The notes: generated by a model not told the origin, from the letters alone. Counted from the first letter of the stretch, positions 7,371-16,794 are shown. The stretch is DNA of 64,000 bases from Tumidithrix helvetica (GCF_965232925.1 NZ_CBDDRA010000002.1:124001-188000); one strand, 5' to 3'. Program-made: numbers and translations.

Positions 7371-7655
7371 CTCGCCTCATTCCAAGCTCGAAGGTTGCAG
7401 GCATTCAGGACTATCATTCTTGGGGCTGTTAACTTAACACCGTACATACCTTTAATCTACGGCAAAACAAGAAAAATCGCCCATCAGGAGGGCGATCGTG
7501 GTTTTGTGGAGTATTGGGAATATTTCACTGGTTCAGCTTAGCAAAGAAACTAGATATAGTAGCGTAGCCTTACGAACACCCACATTGCACCATATATATA
7601 GTGGTATGTCGCGATCGCACGATGGCACTCAGATATAACGATCCCAAAATAATAC

Positions 7656-7991
7656 TCAAGCCTTCGCGATCGGTAGCTCATCCCATCGACTCGTATACCT
7701 TGGCGATCGCATATCTCGTTTCATTGCCCAAGGTTTCTGAAGTCCTTCGCTGGCGAACTTAATAGCCCCAGTCCCAAAGCGAGCGTTGAGAGAATCCATT
7801 GCAGCCATTAACTTTTCGTCGTGCGGATCGACGGCTTTGGACAGTAAGTCGAGCTGTACCGATTCAGCTGCACTCAGTTCGCTTAAGATTACGCCGCATT
7901 TCTTGTACTTATAGCCATCTTGGGTAGTCCTAAAAAGGAAAGGATGTTCAGAACCCTCTTTCAGTATGGAGTTTATGAATTTCTCTTGCAT
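7656..7991 (-). pseudogene. umuC: UmuC C-terminal remnant fused to a transposon end
   Basis: Genuine UmuC sequence covers 7656-7922: QDGYKYKKCGVILSELSA, then MDSLNARFGTGAIKFA, then KPWAMKRDMRSPRYTSRW and DELPIAKA. This is the DUF4113 C-terminal region of UmuC. The polymerase domains (about 330 residues) are gone. Upstream (7923-7991) the frame continues by chance into the end of an IS1-type miniature element. The orphan umuD at 5623 and this remnant are on opposite strands, so the umuDC operon was rearranged as well as truncated. Confidence 0.85.
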
Positions 7992-8158
7992 GAGAAAATC
8001 TAAGATTCAGTACTAGGAAGATGCTACAAAGCCCATGACTTCATACATATTTGATTTATGCAGCCGAAATATGCAAAAAAAGGACTGGATACTCAGGGGC
8101 TTCAATATTTTTTCAATCGCAGAAATCTTTACATCGATCTTTTCTTTTTGGGACTACC
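7923..8158. mobile_element. 236-bp non-autonomous element with IS1-type ends
   Basis: The first 25 bp (7923-7947, beginning GGTAGTCCTAAAAAGGAAAG) are identical to the left end of the IS at 12025-12049. About 210 bp further, CTTTTTGGGACTACC (8144-8158) matches the inverted end with one change. The interior does not match the IS and has no gene. It abuts the umuC remnant directly. No target duplication is visible, so a deletion probably accompanied or followed insertion. Confidence 0.6.
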
Positions 8159-8234
8159 CGCAAAGTTGGGAATTTCTCAGATTGGTTAACCCAAAAGCTG
8201 TACCATAAAGATAATTTCATACAAATCAGTCAAA

Positions 8235-8564
8235 ATGGAACGTCCAATCAAAAAGTCAGATCGTCAGCCTAAAGCAAATACTGACAATGATTCCAGTAAT
8301 TTAGATTCTACACCTCCTATTGAAACTAAATCCGCAGAGGCTAAACCCCTTCCCTCCAAGTCAAACAGCGATCGCTCTTCAGATCGCTCTTCCGGGAGAG
8401 GGAAAAAATCGTCCTATGGCGAAGAAACCGTACAACGGGTAAATCCTGCCTTGACACGCGGGCCGAAACCAGTTAAACCAAAAGCTGAAGTCATACCCGA
8501 CCCAGAACTAGAGACTACTTCTGATACCGAATCAGAAAACATCTCGAATACATCGCAAACTTAA
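8235..8564 (+). CDS. Disordered conserved cyanobacterial protein
   Basis: A 109-residue, strongly polar protein starting MERPIKKSDRQPKANT, with many Ser, Lys, Asp and Pro and no hydrophobic core. The stretch VNPALTRGPKPVKPK (about residues 69-83) is a motif I associate with small cyanobacterial proteins of unknown function. Intrinsic disorder is evident from composition. The gene marks the return to core genome after the decayed element. It converges with glgP 85 bp away. Confidence 0.7.
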   Translation: MERPIKKSDRQPKANTDNDSSNLDSTPPIETKSAEAKPLPSKSNSDRSSDRSSGRGKKSSYGEETVQRVNPALTRGPKPVKPKAEVIPDPELETTSDTESENISNTSQT

Positions 8565-8648
8565 TATATTCGATCCGAGCCACTCAACGCCCGATCGCAT
8601 CAATATCTTTAATGCCAATTGCGAGCGTCACGATTCGATTTCTTGGCT

Positions 8649-11171
8649 TTAGAACGCAAGCTTCAAATTGCTGTTTGATTGGCTGTATTCTGGGACATCT
8701 ACCTTCATTGCGGGAACCTTCCAAATGGTTTGGAGATAATCCTGAATGGAGCGATCGCTAGAAAATTTGCCCATTCGTGCCACGTTTAAGATCGACATGC
8801 GAGTCCAGCGATCTCGATCTTGGTATACCTGCCCCACCAAGTCCTGACATTCCACGTAGGACTGGTAATCAGCCAGCAGCATGTAATCATCGCGATAGAG
8901 TAGAGAATCCAGTAATGGCTTAAACAGAGTGGTGTCGCCATGGGAGAAGAAGCCGGAGGCAAGGCGATCGATCGCTAGTTTCAGTTCTTGGTTACTGTTG
9001 TAATAATCCCAGGGATTGTATCCAGCCGCTTTTTTGGCAAGGACTTCTTCAGTGGTTAACCCAAACAGAAAAAAGTTTTCAGATCCAACCGCCTCCCGAA
9101 TTTCAATATTTGCTCCATCAAAAGTGCCGATCGTCAGCGCCCCATTCATAGAGAACTTCATGTTTCCAGTGCCAGAGGCTTCTTTACCAGCGGTAGAAAT
9201 CTGCTCCGAGAGATCGGCAGCGGGATACACGCGCTGAGCAAATTTGACGTTGTAATCTTTCAGGAATACCACTTTGATACGACCGCGCATATCTGGATCG
9301 CTATTCACAACCTCTGCGATCGAATTGAGCAACTTGATAATTAACTTTGCCATGTAGTAACCGGGAGCGGCTTTTCCGCCAAACAGGAAGGTGCGAGGGG
9401 TGATATCAAGGTCAGGATTTGCCTTGATTCGGTTATACATCGTAATGATATAGAGGGCATTTAGATGTTGCCGCTTGTATTCGTGAATCCGCTTTGCTTG
9501 AATGTCAAACAATGAATTTGGATCGATAGCAAGGTTGTAGTGCATCTGGATGTAGTTCGCCAGATCTTGCTTAACATCATGCTTGACTTGACGGAACTGA
9601 TTGCAAAAGTCGCTATCACAAACGAAGTTTTCTAATTTTCGTAGTTCGTCCAAATGCTTGATCCAACCATCCCCGATTTTGTTGGTGAGCAGGTTTGTCA
9701 GTCGTGGGTTGCTCAGCACCATAAACCGTCGAGGGGTAACTCCGTTGGTGATATTGGTGAACTTCTCAGGATACATTTCGTAGAAGTCGTGTAACGTCGT
9801 CTTTTTCAATAGTTCGCTATGCAGTTCGGCGACCCCATTAATAGCATGGCTGCCAACGCAAGCCAGATGTGCCATCCGCACGTAGCGTTCGCCACTCTCG
9901 TCTATGATGGACATGCGACGAATGCGATCGCGATCGTCGGGAAACTTGATTCGCACTGCATCGAGAAATCGACGATTGATTTCGTAAATGAGTTCTAGAT
10001 GACGGGGTAACAAACTACCAAACATACTCAGAGACCAGCGCTCTAATGCTTCTGGCAATAGCGTATGGTTGGTATAGGCAAAAGTTTTGGTAGTAATATT
10101 CCAAGCCATGTCCCAATCAAACCCATTGTCATCCAACAAGAGCCGCATTAATTCAGACACAGCAATGGTGGGATGGGTGTCGTTCAATTGAATTGCATAG
10201 TGCTCGTGGAAACGTTCTAGAGAAAGATTCTGCATTTTCATTATGCGGAGCGTGTCTTGTAAAGAACAGGACACAAAGAAGTACTGTTGTTCCAAACGCA
10301 GTTGTTTCCCTTGGGAGGATTCGTCATTGGGATAAAGGACTTTTGTGATGTTTTCGCAGTCGCTCTTTTCATGAACGGCTCCGAAGTAATCGCCTTTATT
10401 AAATGCAGCAAAGTCAAAGGACTCTGGTGCTTCTGCTTTCCAAAGTCGCAGCGTATTCGCAGTATTTGTCTGGAAGCCCAAGATTGGCGTATCATAGGGA
10501 ACCCCTTTTACCACTTTGTAAGGAGCCCAACGAGTTCGGTAGCGATCGCGATCGTCGGTGTAAGTTTCAGTGTGTCCGCCAAACTTTACCTCCAGTTCGC
10601 CTTCGGGGCGGGCAACTTCCCAAGGATTCCCATGACGCAACCACTTATCCGTGATTTCAACTTGCCAACCGTCTTTAATTTCTTGGTCGAAGATGCCGTA
10701 TTCGTAACGGATGCCATAACCGATCGCTGGAATTTCCAACGTTGCGAGAGAGTCGATGTAGCAAGCGGCTAAGCGACCTAAACCACCATTGCCCAATCCT
10801 GGCTCTTCTTCTTGCTCGAGCAGATCGGTCAGGTTTAGTCCCAATTCCGAGATCCCCTGCTCGACTGCGTTATAGAGCCCAAGGTTAATCAAGTTATTGC
10901 CTAAGTGAGGCCCCATTAAAAACTCGGCAGATAGGTAAGCAACCATACGAGGAGCTTTTTCAAAGTAAGTCTGCGTAGTATAGAGCCATCGATTGAGCAG
11001 GCGATCTCGCACAGTGTACGCCAGCGCCATGTAGCAGTCGTTCTTTGTCGAGTTCTGGGGAAACTTTGCCTGAATGTATAACAAATTGTCCAGAAATGCT
11101 CTCTTCAGGGTTTCGACATTAATCCCCGTGCGATCGTCTTCGATCTGAATATTGTTGGAGATGCTTACCAT
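8649..11171 (-). CDS. glgP: Glycogen phosphorylase
   Basis: GlgP releases glucose-1-phosphate from glycogen and provides carbon in the dark. The 840-residue length matches the family. Landmarks in order are the N-terminal YLSAEFLMG, the glycine-rich EPGLGNGGLGRLAACY, KRIHEYKRQ, and the pyridoxal-phosphate lysine region EASGTGNMKFSMNGALTIGT. The protein ends QSNSNLKLAF. The start at 11171 (ATG) follows a plausible leader region. It is a single gene, convergent with the upstream small protein gene. Confidence 0.97.
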   Translation of the reverse strand: MVSISNNIQIEDDRTGINVETLKRAFLDNLLYIQAKFPQNSTKNDCYMALAYTVRDRLLNRWLYTTQTYFEKAPRMVAYLSAEFLMGPHLGNNLINLGLYNAVEQGISELGLNLTDLLEQEEEPGLGNGGLGRLAACYIDSLATLEIPAIGYGIRYEYGIFDQEIKDGWQVEITDKWLRHGNPWEVARPEGELEVKFGGHTETYTDDRDRYRTRWAPYKVVKGVPYDTPILGFQTNTANTLRLWKAEAPESFDFAAFNKGDYFGAVHEKSDCENITKVLYPNDESSQGKQLRLEQQYFFVSCSLQDTLRIMKMQNLSLERFHEHYAIQLNDTHPTIAVSELMRLLLDDNGFDWDMAWNITTKTFAYTNHTLLPEALERWSLSMFGSLLPRHLELIYEINRRFLDAVRIKFPDDRDRIRRMSIIDESGERYVRMAHLACVGSHAINGVAELHSELLKKTTLHDFYEMYPEKFTNITNGVTPRRFMVLSNPRLTNLLTNKIGDGWIKHLDELRKLENFVCDSDFCNQFRQVKHDVKQDLANYIQMHYNLAIDPNSLFDIQAKRIHEYKRQHLNALYIITMYNRIKANPDLDITPRTFLFGGKAAPGYYMAKLIIKLLNSIAEVVNSDPDMRGRIKVVFLKDYNVKFAQRVYPAADLSEQISTAGKEASGTGNMKFSMNGALTIGTFDGANIEIREAVGSENFFLFGLTTEEVLAKKAAGYNPWDYYNSNQELKLAIDRLASGFFSHGDTTLFKPLLDSLLYRDDYMLLADYQSYVECQDLVGQVYQDRDRWTRMSILNVARMGKFSSDRSIQDYLQTIWKVPAMKVDVPEYSQSNSNLKLAF

Positions 11172-12006
11172 AACTTGTGTATCCTGCTGGTTTAATTTGT
11201 CTGTGTATAAGTGATGAAGCTAGAGTGGAAAATCGTCAAAAATATCACTCAAAGACTGGGCAGTACGAACGTTCTGATGTTGCTCAGTGTCGCTGACACT
11301 GAGGGTAAGGTTGTCAGTCTTAATTACTCCTTTTCGTTTAAGACTGAGGTTAGCCTGAGACAGAAACCATGAATGAAGAACTAATTTGCGAGGGAGATGA
11401 TGGGAAGATGCGCTCCTAGGTGAGAATAGAAATTCTAAATTCGGAAGGGTTTTGTGGAATTTCAGAGAAAGGACAATCAATCAATAATAAATCTCTCTTG
11501 ACCAAAGAGTTTCAGAGCTAAGTAATTTTCGGGTTTGGAATTGCTTATGGTTTAAGCTTAGAGTTTTTAGGTTCGCTTCGTCTCAAGAAAAAGCAATAGA
11601 TAATTCTGCATCACTAAGAGACTTACCTTTCAATCAGATGACTAATTTATTGATATGAGAGAATCAAAAATTAGCCTTTTACTTTTAGTCTGAAAATAAC
11701 TCCAACTTTCAGCTGTTAATCTATTTGAGAGCTATGGTGCAAATTGCTTTTTTAGATGAACCTACTGCTCAAACTCTATCATTTCTTTATAAAGAAGCGA
11801 TTAAAATTTGGCGATGGAAAGGTTAAGGAGGGATATGAAAATACAGGAATTCCAAATTTGGAACAATTTTTGTTTGAAATATTATAGAGCTCGAACGAAA
11901 TATAAATATCAAAAGTAGCTTTAGAAGATGTTTATGCCTCTTCAGCCTTTAGCTCGAATGAGACGTAGATAATAAAAAACAATCAAATGCTTTTAATCGA
12001 ACTTTA
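11172..12006. other. 835-bp gene-poor region upstream of glgP
   Basis: I find no gene I can support here. The glgP promoter must lie near the left end. Two short frames near 11734-11880 (one starts MVQIAFLDEPTAQTLSFLY, another ends GIPNLEQFLFEIL) look faintly protein-like but are in different frames and could be a decayed gene. The region ends at an IS insertion, which suggests a history of transposition. Confidence 0.5.
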
Positions 12007-12842
12007 GGTAGTCCTAAAAAGGAAGGTAGTCCTAAAAAGGAAAGGATGTAGGAAAATATCCAGATGGTTGTTACAGAGTAAAGCAATGTCAGAGTCAATG
12101 CCATCCTGCCCATCTTGCCAGTCCGTATCCGTAGTTAAAAACGGTAGTACTCGGCATGGGAAACAAAATTATAAATGTCGGGACTGTGGTTGTCAAATTG
12201 TAGAAAATCCCTAGTGGCAGAGAGTTTCAGAGCGTTTCCAAGACACTTATGACCTTTTAGAGAGACTACTACTAGAAAAAATCCCACTAGCTGGAATAGC
12301 CAGAGTCCTCAAAGTCTCAGAGCAATGGTTGCAGAGTTACGTCAATCATAAATATGAAAACGTTCCTCAACAGGTGGAGGTAGAACCTAAACTAAAACAC
12401 CGTTTGACCATACAGATGGATGAATTATGGTCTTTTGTGGACGACAAAGGTAATAAACAGTGGGTATGGCTTGCCATTGATGCCGAGACTCGTGAAATTG
12501 TGGGTTGTTATATTGGCGATCGCTCTGGGGCATCAGCTCAGAAGTTATGGGAATCGTTGCCTAGTGTCTACCGCCAATGTGCGGTTATTTACACCGATTT
12601 CTATTCATCTTATCCAGTTGTCCTGCCCAGCAAACGTCATAGGGCGGTGGGTAAAGAAACGGGAAAGACCAACTATATTGAGAGATTCAACTGTACGTTA
12701 CGACAACGAGTATCAAGACTAGTTAGAAAGACCCTATCCTTTTCTAAGAAGTTGGAAAATCACATTGGAGCCATTTGGCATTTTATTCATCATTACAACG
12801 CTTCTTTGCTTACGCGTGCCTCCTTTCCTTTTTAGGGCTACC
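12007..12842 (+). mobile_element. IS1-family element with a duplicated left end
   Basis: The left end at 12025-12046 (starts GGTAGTCCTAAAAAGGAAAG) and the right end at 12821-12842 (ends CCTTTTTAGGGCTACC) are inverted repeats with 21 of 22 bases matching. The full element is 818 bp. A partial second left end (18 bp) sits directly upstream at 12007-12024, as if two copies were nested or joined. No target duplication is visible. The single transposase frame is interrupted by a stop codon. Confidence 0.85.
12086..12835 (+). pseudogene. IS1-family transposase with one nonsense codon
   Basis: The single frame encodes about 249 residues. It starts MSESMPSCPSCQSVSVVKNG with a zinc finger (CPSC...CRDCGC), then an in-frame TAG at 12212-12214 where Gln is expected (IVENP then WQRVSERF). 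The rest is intact: the helix-turn-helix IPLAGIARVLKVSEQWLQSY, then the catalytic-domain motifs MDELWSFV, YTDFYSSYP and YIERFNCTLRQR. IS1 transposases normally arise by frameshift fusion of insA and insB; some family branches use one frame, as here. A C-to-T change (CAG to TAG) would explain the stop. Confidence 0.85.
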
Positions 12843-12932
12843 AATAATTGAGCCAGTAATGACATATTCGCATTACTGGCTATTTGCAAAAATTACGCTC
12901 TGAACATTTCACTCCTCAATTCTTTCGTTCTT

Positions 12933-14009
12933 TTAATGGACTGTGCCTCGCATCGCTTCGGCATCGATGGGTTTAATTAAGTACAGGCGGAGGAGATGCC
13001 AAATCGTTGAGGTGAGTAAGGGCAGTTTTTGGAAGAACTTCACAAATTTAGGGCGATCGCTCTGATTGATTTCTGCCAACTTGGTGTTATTTTGCGAGCA
13101 TTTCTCTAGGCGACGGAAAAAGTCAGGATGGTCTACATTCAGAATTACAGGGAATGCCGTTGCTGCGGTTTTGTTGGTATTGCGAATTACCTCAACGTCG
13201 TATTTCTTCGCATCTAAACCGATGGATTCGTAGAAGGTCGCCCGTTCGGTAACGGTCAGGGTGTGGGTAGCAAATACTGCCAAGAGAAAGAAGCGCACCC
13301 ATAACCTTGCCTTCCAGTTGTTCCAGAGATGGGGCTGCGATCGCAAGAGCGCCTTAAAGAAATCTCCATGACGGTTCTCATCTTGACACCAACTCTCAAA
13401 GTAACGGAAGAGGGGATAAATGCGGTGTTCGGGATGGGCTTGAATGTGGTTGAAGACAAGGATATAGCGCCAGTAGCCAATTTTTTCCGAAAGATAGACT
13501 GTATAGATAATCCATTCGGGTGGGAAGAAGGTATAGGTGCGATTTTTAGTCAAATAGACTAAGTCTAGAGAGAGTTTAAAATCTGCCATGGCTTTATTGA
13601 GAAAGCCAGCGTGTCGCGCCTCATCTCGAGCCATGAGCTTAAATGCCTCTGACAGAATCGGATTTCTGTCTTCGATCTTGCGCGCTAGTTCCTTAAATAG
13701 TAAGAATCCCGAAAATTCTGACGTGCAGGAGCGCTCTAGAAAGTCAATAAAGGCACGTCTCGTTTCTCCATCGATGTGATCCCAAGACTGCTTAAACTCG
13801 TCATTGCGGATAAAGTGGTTGCGGTTGTAATCGGTGCGCAGTTCCTCCAGAATCGCCATCACCTCGGCTTCATTCTCTGAGATATCCATGTTCGCCACCG
13901 CATCAAAGTCCGTGACGTAAAATCGAGGCGTTAACAGCGTTGTTTGTACGGGAGCTTTAATACCAGGGCGGAGCAGATCGGGCTCGGGAGTTTGGAGAGT
14001 GTTAACCAT
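12933..14009 (-). CDS. acsF: Aerobic-type Mg-protoporphyrin IX monomethyl ester cyclase, low-oxygen isoform (ChlAII)
   Basis: This diiron enzyme makes ring E of chlorophyll using O2. The 358-residue protein starts MVNTLQTPEPDLLRPG and carries the iron-ligand motifs RDEARHAGF and QDENRHGDFF. Compared from memory with Synechocystis, it matches ChlAII (sll1874) rather than ChlAI: TFFPPEWIIYTVYLSEKIGY, FKALLRSQP, THTLTV and the end EAMRGTVH. ChlAII is the isoform needed at low oxygen and in Synechocystis is clustered with hemN and a heme oxygenase. Here it is divergent from hemN, 485 bp away, and the heme oxygenase is absent from the window. The isoform call is strong but from memory of sequences. 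Confidence 0.93.
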   Translation of the reverse strand: MVNTLQTPEPDLLRPGIKAPVQTTLLTPRFYVTDFDAVANMDISENEAEVMAILEELRTDYNRNHFIRNDEFKQSWDHIDGETRRAFIDFLERSCTSEFSGFLLFKELARKIEDRNPILSEAFKLMARDEARHAGFLNKAMADFKLSLDLVYLTKNRTYTFFPPEWIIYTVYLSEKIGYWRYILVFNHIQAHPEHRIYPLFRYFESWCQDENRHGDFFKALLRSQPHLWNNWKARLWVRFFLLAVFATHTLTVTERATFYESIGLDAKKYDVEVIRNTNKTAATAFPVILNVDHPDFFRRLEKCSQNNTKLAEINQSDRPKFVKFFQKLPLLTSTIWHLLRLYLIKPIDAEAMRGTVH

Positions 14010-14494
14010 GAAATTCCTTAAATTGGATCGTTTAATCGCTAATTAGTTATATAAGCATATGAATTATCCTTGTGTCTATCTGCAATCGACCAGATCGAGG
14101 ATATGTAAAGAAATATTATTCTTATATAACTTTATGGCTATTAAGTGTTCTTGCTGCTATATAGTAATTTTGGCAGTATTCAATTACCTGAAGCTTCGTC
14201 AAGCAGCAATACTCGGTCACCGCAGTATAGCTCCTTTGCCAACTTCTAGAACTACAACAGCGCTCAGGAGTAGGGTTTAAACTGTCAACTACCCTGAGCT
14301 TATTACTGCGGCTTTATCTTGCTTGTGGCTTATGAGGAATCGATAGTGAGTAGTAATTTAGCGATTTGGGAACTTCTATCTAGTCTGTACCAAAAGCAAG
14401 TAATTAGAAATTCCATCAGGAAATAATTTTAATTGATAGGGATATAAATTTTGTTGGCGGCAATATTCAATTCACACATTGGAGGAAATTTTAA
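14010..14494. promoter_or_regulatory. Divergent control region between chlAII and hemN
   Basis: A 485-bp AT-rich, gene-free region from which chlAII is read leftward and the hemN operon rightward. It holds an 11-bp inverted repeat (14045-14131) near the chlAII start. A strong ribosome binding site, GGAGG at 14481-14485, precedes the hemN ATG. In Synechocystis the corresponding genes are activated at low oxygen by the MarR-family ChlR. No chlR gene is in this window and I cannot identify its site with confidence. Confidence 0.6.
14045..14131. repeat. Inverted repeat AGTTATATAAG / CTTATATAACT
   Basis: AGTTATATAAG at 14045-14055 and its exact reverse complement at 14121-14131 are separated by 65 bp, starting 36 bp upstream of the chlAII start codon. 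Each arm contains the self-complementary TTATATAA. They may be paired operator half-sites or promoter elements. In AT-rich DNA, chance is possible. Confidence 0.5.
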
Positions 14495-15883
14495 ATGGGA
14501 ACTGTAACCCAATCAAACGTTAAATTCGATTTCGATCTGATCAAAAAATACGATACGCCCGCACCTAGATATACCAGCTATCCTCCCGCCACGGAATTTA
14601 CAGAAACCTTTACCGAATTAGATTATAGAAGCGCGATCGCTGCCTCAAATCAACGAAAAACACCCCTTTCTTTATACTTTCACATTCCTTTTTGTCAGAG
14701 TGCCTGCTATTTTTGTGGCTGTAATGTGATTGTTTCTAACAACAAAAATATTGCCAAACCCTATCTGCAATACCTAGCGAGAGAAATCGAGCATACCTCA
14801 GCACTACTCGATCCAGAACGGAGGGTCATGCAACTGCATTGGGGTGGTGGAACCCCCAACTATCTGGATACAGAGCAGGTGGAATTTTTGTGGAATAAGA
14901 TTCAACAGCACTTTACGTTCGATCCCTCTGCTGAAATCTCGATCGAGATCAATCCCAGATATGTCGATAAAAATTATATTTTCTTTTTGAGAACGCTTGG
15001 GTTCAACAGAATTAGCTTTGGTATTCAGGACTTTAATCCTACCGTCCAAGAAGCCGTCAATCGCGTACAGCCCGAAGCCATGTTGAAGGATGTGATGAGC
15101 TGGATTAAAGCGGCGGGATTTGAAAGCGTCAATGTCGATCTGATTTACGGTTTGCCCTATCAAACCCTGCAAACATTTCGGGAAACGGTAGACAAGACCA
15201 TTGCCCTAAATCCCGATCGCATTGCTGTGTTTAACTTTGCCTATGTGCCTTGGATCAAGCCAGTACAGAAAAATATTTCCGAAGCAGCACTGCCTAAACC
15301 GCAAGAAAAGCTGGAAATTTTGCAAATGACGATCGACGAGCTGACGAAGTACCAGTATCAATATATTGGCATGGATCATTTTGCCAAACCTAACGACGAA
15401 CTGGCGATCGCCCAACAAAATCGCAACTTAAAGCGAAATTTCCAAGGTTACACCACCCAACCTGCAACCGAACTCTTTGGATTTGGCGCTACATCGATCA
15501 GCATGCTAGACGATGCCTACGCGCAAAACTACAAACACCTAAAGGACTATTACGCCGCGATCGATAGGGGCACTTTACCCGTTAGCAAAGGCGTCAAACT
15601 CAGTCGTGCCGATATTATCCGTCGGGATGTGGTGATGGAAATCATGTCTCACTTCCAACTATGCAAGTCAGAAATCGAAGAGAAGTATGGCATTGTCTTT
15701 GACACCTATTTTCGTGCCGAATTAGAGGATTTGAAACCCTTACAGGCAGATGGATTGGTCGCGTTATCCTCCGATTGGATCGACATCACGGAAATTGGCA
15801 GGTTGCTGGTGAGAAATATTGCTGTCATTTTTGATGACTACGCAATAGGACGGGGCGAGAAAAAACTCTCGCGTACCATTTAG
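14495..15883 (+). CDS. hemN: Oxygen-independent coproporphyrinogen III oxidase
   Basis: HemN is a radical-SAM enzyme that converts coproporphyrinogen III to protoporphyrinogen IX without O2. The 462-residue protein has the true-HemN opening APRYTSYPPATEF and the cluster motif C-x3-C-x2-C-x-C (Cys67, 71, 74, 76, in CQSACYFCGC), then LHWGGGTPNYL. These features separate it from HemW-like proteins, which lack the fourth cysteine. It is the first gene of a compact operon: the desaturase follows after 21 bp, then bchE and a receiver gene. The start is fixed by GGAGG ten bases upstream. Confidence 0.96.
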   Translation: MGTVTQSNVKFDFDLIKKYDTPAPRYTSYPPATEFTETFTELDYRSAIAASNQRKTPLSLYFHIPFCQSACYFCGCNVIVSNNKNIAKPYLQYLAREIEHTSALLDPERRVMQLHWGGGTPNYLDTEQVEFLWNKIQQHFTFDPSAEISIEINPRYVDKNYIFFLRTLGFNRISFGIQDFNPTVQEAVNRVQPEAMLKDVMSWIKAAGFESVNVDLIYGLPYQTLQTFRETVDKTIALNPDRIAVFNFAYVPWIKPVQKNISEAALPKPQEKLEILQMTIDELTKYQYQYIGMDHFAKPNDELAIAQQNRNLKRNFQGYTTQPATELFGFGATSISMLDDAYAQNYKHLKDYYAAIDRGTLPVSKGVKLSRADIIRRDVVMEIMSHFQLCKSEIEEKYGIVFDTYFRAELEDLKPLQADGLVALSSDWIDITEIGRLLVRNIAVIFDDYAIGRGEKKLSRTI

Positions 15884-15904
15884 CAGATCGAGGAAAGAAC
15901 ATTC

Positions 15905-16759
15905 ATGGCATTTGAAACATTACAAACACTCCTTCAGGACAAACAGCCTGCATCGCTCAGTTGGATCAATGTGGCATTCTTTAGTACTATCCATGTCCTA
16001 GCACTCCTGACTCCTTGGTTCTTTTCTTGGTCTGCCTTGGGATTGACGCTATTCCTGCACTGGCTGTTTGGCAGCATTGGCATCTGTTTGGGATACCATC
16101 GCCTATTAAGTCACCGCAGTTTCCAGGTTCCCAAATTTGTGGAATATGCGATCGGTCTTTTGGGTGCTTTAGCCTTGCAGGGAGGCCCGATCTTCTGGGT
16201 ATCTGGACATCGCCTGCATCACGCCCATACTGAGGATGTCGATCTAGATCCCTATTCTGCTCGCAGAGGCTTCTGGTGGAGCCACATGCTGTGGATTTTT
16301 TATCCCCATGCGGAGTTCTTTGAGGATTCCCACTATAAAAGATTTGCACCCGACCTAGCCCGCGATCCTTTCTATTGCTGGTTAGATCGCTATCACCTAC
16401 TCCTCCAGATTCCTTTAGGAATTCTGTTCTATGTGCTGGGCGGATGGTCTTTTGTCTTCTATGGCATGTTTTTGAGGGCGGTGTTGCTCTGGCATAGCAC
16501 TTGGGCGATCAACTCGGTGACGCACCTGTGGGGATATCGCACCTTTGATACCGCAGATAATTCCCGCAATCTCTGGTGGGCAGCAATTTTTACCTACGGC
16601 GAAGGTTGGCATAACAACCACCATGCCTACCCCAATGTAGCAAAGGCTGGCTGGCGTTGGTGGGAAATCGATATGACTTGGTGGGCAATTCAACTGCTTA
16701 GAGGTCTGGGCATAGCTAGAAAAGTGGTCATGCCTCCCCTACAAACTGCGAAAGGATAA
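15905..16759 (+). CDS. Acyl-lipid/acyl-CoA delta-9-type fatty acid desaturase (DesC family)
   Basis: A membrane diiron desaturase of 284 residues that would introduce a double bond into an acyl chain. The three histidine boxes are HRLLSH (65-70), HRLHH (102-106) and HNNHH (236-240), with hydrophobic segments around 24-60, 80-100 and 165-200. Spacing and length fit the DesC/acyl-CoA desaturase family. It sits between hemN and bchE with gaps of 21 and 35 bp, so it is surely co-transcribed. Its placement is odd because the enzyme needs O2; it may be an isoform expressed when oxygen is scarce. The bond position is inferred from family only. Confidence 0.9.
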   Translation: MAFETLQTLLQDKQPASLSWINVAFFSTIHVLALLTPWFFSWSALGLTLFLHWLFGSIGICLGYHRLLSHRSFQVPKFVEYAIGLLGALALQGGPIFWVSGHRLHHAHTEDVDLDPYSARRGFWWSHMLWIFYPHAEFFEDSHYKRFAPDLARDPFYCWLDRYHLLLQIPLGILFYVLGGWSFVFYGMFLRAVLLWHSTWAINSVTHLWGYRTFDTADNSRNLWWAAIFTYGEGWHNNHHAYPNVAKAGWRWWEIDMTWWAIQLLRGLGIARKVVMPPLQTAKG

Positions 16760-16794
16760 GTAAAGCGCGAAAGGATAGATAAAGGAGCCACGAT

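Noticed and set aside
3764..8234. Search for an att duplicate of the tRNA-Thr 3' end
   Set aside because: No exact second copy of the T-arm/acceptor sequence is visible by eye, so the element boundary on the right is not called.
11220..11480. 86-codon minus-strand frame upstream of glgP
   Set aside because: Low-complexity, no family resemblance and no start signals; likely overlaps the glgP promoter region.
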